From the NCBI GenBank assembly GCA_022841745.1, contig JALHQW010000002.1, positions 173,377-237,376 of the forward strand: 64,000 nucleotides of DNA, written 5' to 3'. Source of the stretch: Saprospiraceae bacterium. Its GTDB lineage: Bacteria; Bacteroidota; Bacteroidia; Chitinophagales; Saprospiraceae. A program made the position numbers and the translations under genes. Positions 45,209 to 52,901 of this stretch are shown one piece after another. A model generated the notes under the pieces. The model ran no database searches. It was given only the letters and a program-made list of their open reading frames with translations, and was not told where the DNA came from. Each line of letters starts with the position of its first letter. Positions within the stretch are counted from its first letter, which is position 1.

Positions 45209-45919
45209 ATGAAATTCAAATGCTACATCCTCGACGACGAGCCGCTGGCGCTCAACGTCATCGAACAGCACCTGAGCCGCTTTGGGGAGTTCGAGGTGTG
45301 CGGCAAGAGCACCGAGCCATTGGAGGCGCTGGCGCAAATAAAGCGGCTGCAGCCTGACCTGCTCTTCCTCGACATCCAGATGCCGGAGCTGACGGGGCTG
45401 GAACTCATCCAGTCCATCCAGCACAGGCCCGCCATCGTGCTCACTACGGCCTACCGAGAGTTCGCCGTGGAGGGCTTCGAACTGAACGTGCTCGATTACC
45501 TCGTGAAGCCCATCCCGTTCAAGCGGTTCGTGCAGGCGATTGAGAAGTTTTTGGAACAACGGCTGGGCCAGCCGCCCGTGGCAGTATCAGTTGTTGCGGA
45601 GCAACCAACAGGCGACGCCATCTTCGTAAAAGCCGACCGCAAGACCCTCCGCATCCCCCTTGACGACATCCTCTTCGTGGAGGGCGTGAAGGACTACGTG
45701 AAAATCGTACTGCCCACGCAGCGCATCCTCACCAAGGTGAGCATCGGGAATTTCCTCCAAGAACTGCCCGTCGGGCGCTTCGTGCAAGTACACAAATCGT
45801 TCATCGTGGCCAAGGCCAAGGTGACGGCCTACACGGCGCACGACATCGAAATCGGGGAAATGGTGGTGCCGATTGGGCGGCAGTACAAGGAGGGGTTTCT
45901 GAGGGAAATTGAAAAGTAA
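45209..45919 (+). CDS. LytTR-family response regulator
   Basis: 236 residues from ATG at 45209 (MKFKCYILDDEPLALNVIEQ). The receiver domain has Asp9/Asp10 and phospho-acceptor Asp55 (LLFLDIQMPEL), switch TTAYREFAVEGF and the Lys in YLVKPIPFKRF. The C-terminal LytTR DNA-binding domain has DDILFVEGVKDYVKIVL and FVQVHKSFIVAKAKV. Regulators of this type bind direct repeats in promoters. It pairs with the LytS-type kinase upstream. A longer in-frame start at 45161 lies inside the tandem repeat and is unlikely. Confidence 0.9.
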   Translation: MKFKCYILDDEPLALNVIEQHLSRFGEFEVCGKSTEPLEALAQIKRLQPDLLFLDIQMPELTGLELIQSIQHRPAIVLTTAYREFAVEGFELNVLDYLVKPIPFKRFVQAIEKFLEQRLGQPPVAVSVVAEQPTGDAIFVKADRKTLRIPLDDILFVEGVKDYVKIVLPTQRILTKVSIGNFLQELPVGRFVQVHKSFIVAKAKVTAYTAHDIEIGEMVVPIGRQYKEGFLREIEK

Positions 45920-45941
45920 GCCGAGGGGTCAGCTTGATTTA

Positions 45942-46045
45942 AAGGACATCGCCCAATTTCTCTAGCTTCGTTTCCATCACCTTTCGCTCGGCAGGCAATT
46001 GCGCCAACTGCAATGCTTTCTCATAGCTGCGCCTTCGCTTGCACG
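45942..46045 (-). pseudogene. Possible C-terminal remnant of a sigma-70-family (DUF6596-like) protein
   Basis: The minus strand reads KRRRSYEKALQLAQLPAERK followed by VMETKLEKLGDVL and a stop. This resembles the last helices of TPR-containing ECF sigma factors (SigZ/DUF6596 type), where A-x-x-KALxLAxxxAER is common. Nothing upstream continues the match. It is short, so the identification is weak. Confidence 0.3.
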
Positions 46046-46113
46046 AGGTCGGACAAAGAGCGGAATATTTTTTGAAAAAAATATGGGAAGGCAAAATGGG
46101 AGATGAGTATAAC

Positions 46114-46518
46114 TCACGCCCTCTTGGAACGCATGGCCTTTGTGTGGTTCAATGCGTGGTCTGCCGCCAGCCGCTGGTACTCCTCCGACCCGATGGGATA
46201 AATAGCCACTTTCCCTGCTGCATCGTGGTGGATGCCCCAAGCATAGCGCTTGCCCAATGGCGAGGAGCGCAGGCAGGCTTGCCCTTTTGAGAAAAAAGCC
46301 GCCCGCTCGGCCTCGTTGTTGGGCAAGCCATTGCGCAGCGCATGGATGCCAAAAATCACGTCATCGGAGGTGTGCTGATAGGGGTGCTGCTCTATCAGCT
46401 CGAACTGTAGGTTGGCCACCGACTTGGCCTCGCCCTTCTGGGGCGGCACCTCGGCAGCACCGATGGGGCAGTCCTCGGCTATTTCGATGAAGGTGTTGAA
46501 GTAATTGGTGGTGTGCAT
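46114..46518 (-). CDS. DUF6157 family protein
   Basis: 134 residues from ATG at 46518 (MHTTNYFNTFIEIAEDCPIG). TSDDVIFGIHALRNGLPNNE, CLRSSPLGKRYAWGIHHDAA and GKVAIYPIGSEEYQRL match DUF6157 proteins, small cytosolic proteins of unknown function widespread in bacteria. The longer frame to 46707 runs through the 3' end of the Mrr-like gene and is not real. No signal peptide. It follows the Mrr-like gene on the same strand, 50 bp downstream. Confidence 0.8.
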   Translation of the reverse strand: MHTTNYFNTFIEIAEDCPIGAAEVPPQKGEAKSVANLQFELIEQHPYQHTSDDVIFGIHALRNGLPNNEAERAAFFSKGQACLRSSPLGKRYAWGIHHDAAGKVAIYPIGSEEYQRLAADHALNHTKAMRSKRA

Positions 46519-46568
46519 GGTGCGGTATTTTTTGTGCAAAGAAAAGGGGCTTTGGTGACAACTGTGTG

Positions 46569-47600
46569 TCAGTGTAACACGGACTGCCAGTCCGTGCTTT
46601 TGCGCAGGTAGGTTGGCTGCTGTTTTAGGAAGTGGGGAAGCACGGTCTGCTTGCCCCTTTGGGGGCAGACCATGTGACGTTGGTGGGCGCCTCGGTACAC
46701 GTCGCATTTGTCAATCCGCTTCAAATCATAGGTGGCAGAAGTCGAAACGCCAAGCCCATAGTCAATCATATAATTCGCCAATTGGTAGCCATCAATCAGG
46801 ATGACCCGCTTGGAAATGGACTTGACGTATTCCAAAGCACCCGCCGTGAAGCTGGAAGTCGTGATGAAAACGCCCTTGTTGGCACGCTGGCCGTCCAAGG
46901 CCCCCACGAAGGACTGCACATCGGGGCGGCCAATGGGCTGCGAGTCCCAGCGCTTGGCTTGCAGGTAGATGAAATCCAAGCCCAGCATATCCTCCTTGAT
47001 GATGCCATCAATGCCGCCGTCGCCGGTGAGCTTGGTGGCACGGCCAGCGTCCTTGATGCTGCCGCCGTAGCCCATCTTCACCAGCAACTCCACCACCAAG
47101 CGCTCGAAAAAAGCGGGCGGGCACTGCTTTATCTTCTCCAAAAGGTCGGAGGCCAGCGCCTTCCTGATTTTGCCGTAAGCCGATTCCAGCACCTCCTCCG
47201 ACGTGGCCGATTCCAGCACCACTTCCTTTTCTTCCTGCTTGCCGGACTTGCCGACATTCGGGCCGATGAACTCCAGATAGGCCGGATACCGCTTTAGGTA
47301 GGCGACGTTTAGCTCCTTCGGACTGGCCTTCAAGACCTCCCTACCAGCTTCCGTCAGCTTGAAATAGGCCCGCCGTGGCGACGCCAACAGCCCGGCCTTC
47401 ATCAAATGTGTCTTCGACCAGCCAACCCGGTTGTCGAAAATGGCCTGGCTGCCGCTCGGCAACAGCTCCTGCCGCTCTTCTTCCGTCAGTTGGAATGTGG
47501 TGGCCAGAGTCTCTATCGTTTCCCGTAGGCCGTGCTCCTGGCCATCGGCGCAGGATTGGAGGAGGGGGAGCATGATGGATTGGAAGTCGGGTATGGGCAT
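46569..47600 (-). CDS. Mrr-like restriction endonuclease with abnormal C-terminus
   Basis: 343 residues. The N-terminal winged-helix Mrr_N domain (IMLPLLQSCADGQEHGLRET, GWSKTHLMKAGLLASPRRAY) is followed by the Mrr catalytic domain with FERLVVELLVKMGYGG, GDGGIDGIIKED and FIYLQAKRW (Asp and Gln-x-Lys of the Mrr-type PD-(D/E)xK core), then RPDVQSFVGALDG. It should act on modified (methylated) DNA. Normal Mrr proteins end soon after YDLKRID; here the frame goes on through RGAHQRHMVCPQRGKQTVLP into a palindrome-bearing intergenic stretch, so the tail is probably a read-through after loss of the native end. Confidence 0.85.
   Translation of the reverse strand: MPIPDFQSIMLPLLQSCADGQEHGLRETIETLATTFQLTEEERQELLPSGSQAIFDNRVGWSKTHLMKAGLLASPRRAYFKLTEAGREVLKASPKELNVAYLKRYPAYLEFIGPNVGKSGKQEEKEVVLESATSEEVLESAYGKIRKALASDLLEKIKQCPPAFFERLVVELLVKMGYGGSIKDAGRATKLTGDGGIDGIIKEDMLGLDFIYLQAKRWDSQPIGRPDVQSFVGALDGQRANKGVFITTSSFTAGALEYVKSISKRVILIDGYQLANYMIDYGLGVSTSATYDLKRIDKCDVYRGAHQRHMVCPQRGKQTVLPHFLKQQPTYLRKSTDWQSVLH
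46578..46596. repeat. Short palindrome CACGGACTGCCAGTCCGTG
   Basis: Nine-bp arms around a central C, lying inside the odd C-terminal tail of the Mrr-like frame. It looks like an intergenic palindrome that the extended frame reads through. Confidence 0.6.
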
Positions 47601-47656
47601 TTGATTAGTTTTTTTTTGTTTTTATATAATGTGCTTAATGGATTTGCACAGGCAAA

Positions 47657-47748
47657 CATCTATCATCTTGTAACCCCTCGTTTCAACGAGGGGGGAGCAT
47701 CAGGGCTACAACCACATCTATCTTCTTTTCAAAAACATCACATCAACC
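47657..47748. repeat. Left REP-like array of the RAYT locus
   Basis: It contains CATCTATCATCTTGTAACCC followed by the hairpin CCCCTCG-TTTCAA-CGAGGGG and a second CATCTATCTTCTTTTCAAA motif. Nearly the same ~90 bp recurs at 48339-48431 in the same orientation, so direct copies bracket the transposase gene. Confidence 0.8.
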
Positions 47749-48180
47749 AAGGTATCTGACAAAACCGTATTTGACCATAAAAGCCTCACACTCTTCCTTA
47801 AAACTTAGTTTTTGGTGATGTTTTTCCTGTCCTTTTATATAGTTCCTTGCAATCTCCACCAGCGATTGGCTGACCGATACAGCGTAATAGTCATCTGCCC
47901 ACTCAAACCCTTCGCCAAACAGTTTTTCCTTGTTGGCCCACGAAGAACTTTCACCTTTCAGAAGCTTGACGACTTGGGCGATAGTCTGGTCGCAAGCCAA
48001 AGAAATTAGGCAGTGGACGTGCTCGGCTTCTCCGTTGATGAAGTCCAGGTAGATTTCCTTTTCCTTTGCATAGGCTTTTATGTGTTTGAAAAGGTCTATG
48101 CGCTTGTTCTTGTTTTTCATGAATGGTTCCCGATTTTTGGTCGCCCATACTACGTGAATCCAGATGCGTACTTGTGCCAT
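47743..48180 (-). CDS. REP-associated / IS200-like Y1 transposase (RAYT)
   Basis: 145 residues. HUH motif EHVHCLISL (His54, His56) and catalytic-tyrosine segment EIARNYIKGQEKHH (Tyr114) identify a Y1 transposase of the IS200/RAYT kind. The N-terminal MAQVRIWIHVVWATKNREPF is typical of solo copies. There is no TnpB and no standard IS ends, but palindromic arrays flank the gene on both sides, as in RAYT loci where the enzyme nicks REP hairpins. It may therefore be a domesticated enzyme that spreads the repeats. Confidence 0.85.
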   Translation of the reverse strand: MAQVRIWIHVVWATKNREPFMKNKNKRIDLFKHIKAYAKEKEIYLDFINGEAEHVHCLISLACDQTIAQVVKLLKGESSSWANKEKLFGEGFEWADDYYAVSVSQSLVEIARNYIKGQEKHHQKLSFKEECEAFMVKYGFVRYLG

Positions 48181-48206
48181 GTTTTCTCTTTTTATGTTTA
48201 GTGTAT

Positions 48207-48458
48207 GTTGATGTCCTGCAAAGATGACAGATGGGGGGCGGGGGCATCGCTCATCCCCCGCTTAAAACCGGGGGTTACAAGATGATAGATGCACTTCGAG
48301 ATAAACCATGCGGCCCGGCCCTTGCCACTTGCAGCACCCACATCTACCATCTTGTAACCCCTCGTTTCAACGAGGGGTCAACATCCATGACACACCCCCA
48401 TCTATCTTCTTTTCAAAGCATCACATCAGCCGATGTTGATGTCCTGCAAAGATGATAG
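48207..48458. repeat. Right REP-like array of the RAYT locus
   Basis: It holds an inverted unit (CCCCCGCTTAAAACCGGGGG then TTACAAGATGATAGATG, 48256-48292), a direct unit (CATCTACCATCTTGTAACCC plus hairpin CCCCTCG/CGAGGGG, 48339-48378) and two copies of GATGTCCTGCAAAGATGA (48211 and 48436). The last copy abuts the truncated gene at 48459. Confidence 0.8.
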
Positions 48459-48776
48459 ATGAGCAAAACGGCCACCACGGACGCCGAGGGCCGCTACAAG
48501 ATACCCATCGCTGGCGGCGAGTACATGGTGCAGTACACGGGCGAGGGCATGTCACCCCTCACGATGAAAGTGGTGGTGAGGCCGGGCGTTGACCGCCGGG
48601 TGAACGTGGTACTCTCCCCTGCGCCCCTGTCGGCTTCGCCTGCCGTTGACAAAGTGGCCGCTGCTGCTGCCCCGGCCATCACTTGGCCTGTGGCCTCCGA
48701 CCCGCTCTCCAGCGCCGTGTCGGAGATGATGGACAAGGTGGCCGCCAACGGGGCGACGAATGGGGCGGCGGTGTGA
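48459..48776 (+). CDS. Carboxypeptidase-regulatory-like domain protein, 5'-truncated
   Basis: 105 residues. TTDAEGRYKIPIAGGEYMVQ then YTGEGMSPLTMKVVVRPGVD is the end of a beta-sandwich like CarboxypepD_reg domains, followed by an Ala/Pro-rich tail with no anchor. The ATG used here begins exactly at the border of the REP-like array, so the natural N-terminus was probably removed when the array arrived. A paralogous piece lies at 22745-22885. A terminator follows at 48810. Expression is doubtful. Confidence 0.5.
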   Translation: MSKTATTDAEGRYKIPIAGGEYMVQYTGEGMSPLTMKVVVRPGVDRRVNVVLSPAPLSASPAVDKVAAAAAPAITWPVASDPLSSAVSEMMDKVAANGATNGAAV

Positions 48777-48807
48777 TGCAGTTTGAAAAAGTTTTTGCGA
48801 TTATACG

Positions 48808-48841
48808 GGAGCACCGGGCGGGAGCCTGGTGCTTTTTTTTA
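48808..48841 (+). terminator. Rho-independent terminator
   Basis: AGCACC (48810-48815) pairs with GGTGCT (48828-48833) with additional GGG/CC pairing inside, followed directly by eight T. It ends the 48459-48776 frame. Confidence 0.7.
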
Positions 48842-48875
48842 TCAAAAAGGGGGTCTATGTGGTCTTGCAGTGAAA

Positions 48876-48912
48876 TAGGGGGTTTGGGGGTGGAACGCCC
48901 CCAAACCCCCTA
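48876..48912. repeat. 15-bp-arm perfect palindrome
   Basis: TAGGGGGTTTGGGGG (48876-48890) and CCCCCAAACCCCCTA (48898-48912) around a 7-nt loop, in the 315-bp gap before the molybdoenzyme gene. A copy of CTTGTCATTCCCGAAGGGAA follows at ~49073, also found inside the FAD oxidoreductase gene at ~60750. No gene is seen in the gap. Confidence 0.75.
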
Positions 48913-49091
48913 TGCTTTCACGCTAACCCTTCATAATCCAAAAAATTGGTAGTTGGTGGTGGTAATTAAGTGATTGCCTGGCGGCACGGTTGCTCGAAGG
49001 AATGAGCTTGCTTCTATTCAAAAACACAAGGGCGTCGGCCCGGCACTCAGCCAAACCGACGCCCCCAATCCTTGTCATTCCCGAAGGGAAC

Positions 49092-51347
49092 CTACCCCAG
49101 CACCGCAGCCCCTCCCATAAACGGCTGCTCATACACCCGTTTCCCCGTGGCCTTGTACATCGCATTGGCCAATGCACCGATGATGGGCGGGTTCAGCGGC
49201 TCGCCGAGGCCCGTGGGATCCACCTCGCTTTTCACGAAATGAACGTCAATCGCCTTGGGTGCTTCGCTCATGCGGATGAGGCGGTATTTGTCGAAATTGC
49301 TTTGCTCTGCTGTGCCGTCTTTGAAGGTCATGGCGCTGTACAGGGCATGGCCGATGCCGTCCACCATGCCGCCTTCGCAGAGGTTGGTGGCGGCCAGCGG
49401 GTTTACCACGATGCCACAATCCACGGCGGCGTGTATTTTCTGGATGACGGGCTTGCCGTTCTCCACCACCATGTCCACCACCTGCGCCACATAGCTGTTG
49501 TGGCAGAAATAGGCGGAAACGCCCCGGTGGACGCCAGCGGGCGGATTTGCCCAGCCCGATTTTTCCTTAACTTCCTTCAAAACGCCAGCGTAGCGGGCAG
49601 CCTCGTAGTCGTTGTCCTTGCCCACGGGGGCTTTTATGGCCTTGTCGAACAGCTCCAAGCGGAACTCAATCGGGTCTTTGCCCATTACCTCGGCCAGCTC
49701 GTCGAGGAAAGCCTGCTCGGCCCCGGCGATGAAGTTCGACCCAGGCGCTCGCCATGCCCCTGTGCTGATATTGGTGTCCAATGTCCACTTCTCCGCCAGG
49801 TAGTTGTCCACAGCCCCAGCGGGGAAACGGTTTTCGTGGACGGGGCTATCGGCAGTACCGCCGCCCCTGATATGGAAGCCGATGAGGTTCTTGTTGGCGT
49901 CCAAGGCGGCCCGATAGGTGACATGGTAGGCGGGGCGGTAGAGGCCCTCCGTCATGTCGTCCTCACGGCTATAGACCAGCTTCACGGGCGCATTCATTTT
50001 TTGTGAAATGGCGGCTGCCTCCACGAGGAAATGCCCGTAGAGCCTGCGTCCAAAGCCGCCACCCATGCGGGTCATTTGGATGTCTATCTTTTCGAGCGGG
50101 AGGCCGAGCCTTGCTGCCACTGTTTTCTCCATGAACTCCGGTGTCTGTATCGGCCCTACGAGTTCGGCCTTGTCGGCGGTCACATGGGCGAAGAAGTTCA
50201 TCGGTTCCATCGTGTTGTGGGCTAGGAAAGGGGCGGAGTAACTGCGCTCCAAGATTTGCGCAGCGGACTTGAAAGCCGCCTCTGGGTCGCCGTCCTTGCG
50301 CAGCACCGTGGCCGATTTGGCGGAGAGGGCAGCCATCTTGGCCTTGTGGTCGGCGGAGTTCTCCAAGCCACCGGGCACCTTCACTTTTTCGGGGCCGCCC
50401 CAGCCGGCCACTTCCTCGGAATAGGTTGGAAACGCCTCCCATTCCAGTTTCAAGGCTTTTTTGGCCTGCATCACTTCCCAAGTGGTTTTGCCGACCACCA
50501 CGACCTTATCGTTGAACGCCTCGGTGTCACACCATTGTTTTTGATAGCCATCGTTGAAGACCTTCATGGTGAATACGTCCACGATGCCGGGCATGGCCTT
50601 GGCCGCCGAATCATCCATCGCTTTCAGCTTCATGCCGAAGCTGGGCGGGTGGGCCAACATGGCGATGAGCATTCCCTCCCGCTTGTAGTCAAGGCCGTAG
50701 AGCGGCTGCCCGGTCACGATTTTCAGGCCGTCCACGTTCTTGCGGGGCGTCCCGATTATTTTGAAGTCCTTGATGTCCTTGAGTTTCACCTCCTTCGGCA
50801 CGGGTACTTTGGCGGCAGCGGAGGCCATTTCGCCGTAGCCCGCCGATTTGCCGCTTTTTTCATGCTTCAAAACGCCTGCCTCGGTGGTGACTTCGTCAAC
50901 GGGCACCTGCCAAGCCTGAGCGGCTGCTTCCTTGAGCATGTGCCGAGCAGTGGCACCCGCCGTGCGCAGGTTCTTCCAACTGGAGCGGATGCTTTGGCTG
51001 CCCCCAGCAATCTGCCAAGAATAAAGTTTAGTATTGAGTGGTGCCTGCTCCACAATGACGTTTTTCCAGTCGCAGTCGAGTTCCTCGGCCACAATCATGG
51101 GCATGGAGGTCTTCACGTTCTGCCCGATTTCGGGGTTCGGCGACAGGATGGTTACGACGCCGTTATCCCCGATTTTCAGGTAGCCATTGATGTTGAACCA
51201 TTCTTTTGGCATGGCCAAGATTTCTGCCTTGGTAGCGTCCTGGCAAGCCGAAGCCAACCAGCTGATGCCGAGCATCATGCCGCCCCCAGCGAGGGCCGTG
51301 GTTTTGATGAAGGAGCGGCGGCCTATGGATGTTTTGACGATTGTCAT
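49092..51347 (-). CDS. Isoquinoline 1-oxidoreductase beta-like molybdopterin-binding subunit
   Basis: 751 residues from ATG at 51347 (MTIVKTSIGRRSFIKTTALA); GRRSFIKTT is a twin-arginine motif, so the folded cofactor-loaded protein should be exported by Tat. MGGGFGRRLYGHFLVEAAAI, GAWRAPGSNFIAGAEQAFLDE and TGLGEPLNPPIIGALA (catalytic Glu) match the IorB-type molybdenum hydroxylase large subunit. The partner small subunit is at 51431-51886. IorAB-type enzymes hydroxylate N-heterocycles or oxidise aldehydes and pass electrons to a cytochrome. An alternative start at 51359 lies in an ATTGGTC repeat. The substrate is unknown. Confidence 0.9.
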   Translation of the reverse strand: MTIVKTSIGRRSFIKTTALAGGGMMLGISWLASACQDATKAEILAMPKEWFNINGYLKIGDNGVVTILSPNPEIGQNVKTSMPMIVAEELDCDWKNVIVEQAPLNTKLYSWQIAGGSQSIRSSWKNLRTAGATARHMLKEAAAQAWQVPVDEVTTEAGVLKHEKSGKSAGYGEMASAAAKVPVPKEVKLKDIKDFKIIGTPRKNVDGLKIVTGQPLYGLDYKREGMLIAMLAHPPSFGMKLKAMDDSAAKAMPGIVDVFTMKVFNDGYQKQWCDTEAFNDKVVVVGKTTWEVMQAKKALKLEWEAFPTYSEEVAGWGGPEKVKVPGGLENSADHKAKMAALSAKSATVLRKDGDPEAAFKSAAQILERSYSAPFLAHNTMEPMNFFAHVTADKAELVGPIQTPEFMEKTVAARLGLPLEKIDIQMTRMGGGFGRRLYGHFLVEAAAISQKMNAPVKLVYSREDDMTEGLYRPAYHVTYRAALDANKNLIGFHIRGGGTADSPVHENRFPAGAVDNYLAEKWTLDTNISTGAWRAPGSNFIAGAEQAFLDELAEVMGKDPIEFRLELFDKAIKAPVGKDNDYEAARYAGVLKEVKEKSGWANPPAGVHRGVSAYFCHNSYVAQVVDMVVENGKPVIQKIHAAVDCGIVVNPLAATNLCEGGMVDGIGHALYSAMTFKDGTAEQSNFDKYRLIRMSEAPKAIDVHFVKSEVDPTGLGEPLNPPIIGALANAMYKATGKRVYEQPFMGGAAVLG

Positions 51348-51349
51348 TT

Positions 51350-51425
51350 TATTTGTCATTGGTCATTGGTCATTGGTCATTAGCCATAGGGCACTTCCCC
51401 AATGACTAATGACCAATAACCAATG
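51350..51425. repeat. ATTGGTCATTGG direct/inverted repeat cluster
   Basis: Three direct copies of TCATTGG followed, after GGGCACTT, by inverted copies (AATGACTAATGACCAATA). It fills the space between iorA-like and iorB-like genes and would form a hairpin in their transcript. A related cluster lies at 58876-58945. Confidence 0.7.
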
Positions 51426-51430
51426 ACGAT

Positions 51431-51886
51431 TTATGAATTTGCAGCAGATTTAATGGCCGTTTTTATCCGCACGTACGTTGCGCAGCGGCAGATATTCCCG
51501 TTCATGGCCCCTTCGATTTCGGCATCGCTTGGGCTAGGGTTTGCTTTCAGCAAAGCGGCGGCGTTCATGATTTGGCCAGCCTGGCAGTAGCCGCACTGGG
51601 CCACGTCGTGCTCCAGCCAGGCTTTTTGCACGGGGTGGTCGCCGTTCTCTGAGAGGCCCTCGATGGTGGTGATGGCTTGGTTGCCGACCTGCGAGACGGG
51701 CATTTGGCAAGAGCGCATGGCCACGTCGCCGACGTGGATGGTACAAGCGCCGCATTGCGCCACGCCGCAGCCGTACTTGGTGCCGACGAGGTTGAGGTGG
51801 TCACGCAGCACCCAAAGCATGGGCGTAGCGGGGTCAACGTCCACCTGTTGTTGTTTGCCGTTGATGTTTAAAGTAAAATTTGCCAT
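51431..51886 (-). CDS. (2Fe-2S)-binding subunit of molybdenum hydroxylase (IorA-like)
   Basis: 151 residues from ATG at 51886 ([20 protein letters not shown]). Plant-type ferredoxin cluster: [18 protein letters not shown] with a fourth Cys in MRSCQMPV; second cluster: [19 protein letters not shown] and [12 protein letters not shown]. This is the small subunit that carries electrons from the molybdopterin of the next gene. The two genes are on the same strand 83 bp apart, with a repeat hairpin between. No export signal of its own, so it probably rides with the Tat-targeted large subunit. Confidence 0.9.
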   Translation of the reverse strand: MANFTLNINGKQQQVDVDPATPMLWVLRDHLNLVGTKYGCGVAQCGACTIHVGDVAMRSCQMPVSQVGNQAITTIEGLSENGDHPVQKAWLEHDVAQCGYCQAGQIMNAAALLKANPSPSDAEIEGAMNGNICRCATYVRIKTAIKSAANS

Positions 51887-52100
51887 GATGGTAAGATTGT
51901 GAAGGCTTGAGTGGTTTGTGGCGTAAAAATAAGCGATAGAGGGATAATTTTTGGAATTAAAATGCAAAAGAGGAAATGATTTATCCACCAAAAAAAAAAT
52001 GTTAGGTGGTTGTCTTGATAATTGGCTATGCTCGGTTGTTTTTAAGGATTAATCATTCATCAATGAAGCATAGCTTTGCCCTAAAGAACTATCTTTTGCC

Positions 52101-52391
52101 ATGAAGCAACCTATCACCCCTCACACCGCCGCCATCAAGGTCCTCACCGTCATCCCTGGCGTGGGCAAGTCCATCGCCAACGACCTTTGGAACATCGGTA
52201 TCAGGACGGTGGAGGAACTGCGGGGGCGTAACCCGCAAACCTTGTTCGACCAATCCAACCAGTACGCTGGCTTGGTGCAGGACAGGTGCCTGCTCTACGT
52301 GTTTCGCTGTGCCGTCTATTTCGCAGAAACGACGCCGGATGAGCGGGAACCGGAACTGCTGAAATGGTGGAACTGGAAGGAAAGAACCTAA
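52101..52391 (+). CDS. Cdd1-like helix-hairpin-helix protein
   Basis: 96 residues. KVLTVIPGVGKSIANDLWNI is a helix-hairpin-helix, followed by GIRTVEELRGRNPQTLFD, QDRCLLYVFRCAVYFAE and KWWNWKE, the pattern of the 'pathogenicity locus' Cdd1 family. A DNA-binding or DNA-associated role is likely from the HhH; function unproven. The stop is 6 bp from the stop of the convergent DinB-like gene. Confidence 0.8.
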   Translation: MKQPITPHTAAIKVLTVIPGVGKSIANDLWNIGIRTVEELRGRNPQTLFDQSNQYAGLVQDRCLLYVFRCAVYFAETTPDEREPELLKWWNWKERT

Positions 52392-52397
52392 GCCTAC

Positions 52398-52844
52398 TCA
52401 CACGTCCAACAACCGTCGGTGGTAGTTCACCTGTCCGAGGTGATAATCAAGGTGTACAGCAAGATGCACCATGAACTGCCCCGCCGTGGTGGGCACCTGA
52501 AAGACAGGCGTGGTGAACTCGGCGTTCAACTGTTCCTCAGTCATGCTGTCAATCACTTTGTCCAATGTTTCGATGGTGGCATCAATCATGGCCAGCAACT
52601 CGGTGCGGGGCACGTCCTTGGTGGAAAACTCCAGCTCCCGTTGGCGCACATAGCCCGTGCCGCCCATCTGCGCCCCGATGAAATGGTTGAGGTTGCCCAC
52701 GAGGTGCAGGGTGAGGTTACCCGCCGAGTTGGAGATATTGCGCTCTATGTGCCAAATGGCTTGCTCGTTCTGGTAGGCGGCAAGTTCGGTTTTCAGCTTG
52801 GTGAGGTCACGGCGGAAGAGCCGTTTGAGGATGTCCTTCAACAT
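52398..52844 (-). CDS. DinB-like (DUF1572) four-helix protein
   Basis: 148 residues. Three histidines in the expected helical positions (LTLHLVGNLNHFIG, MVHLAVHLDYHLGQVNYHR) suggest the metal site of DinB/DUF1572 proteins. These are often thiol- or metal-dependent transferases of unknown substrate. No signal peptide. Convergent with the Cdd1-like gene. Confidence 0.75.
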   Translation of the reverse strand: MLKDILKRLFRRDLTKLKTELAAYQNEQAIWHIERNISNSAGNLTLHLVGNLNHFIGAQMGGTGYVRQRELEFSTKDVPRTELLAMIDATIETLDKVIDSMTEEQLNAEFTTPVFQVPTTAGQFMVHLAVHLDYHLGQVNYHRRLLDV

Positions 52845-52901
52845 GATCTATGTTTTTAAAAAATGCAGGTAAATAAAGGTGTAGTTTCGCTTTAACACCA
52901 C

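Noticed and set aside
46114..46707. Longer 197-residue version of the DUF6157 frame
   Set aside because: The first 63 residues run through the Mrr-like 3' end and a palindrome; family similarity starts at the ATG at 46518.
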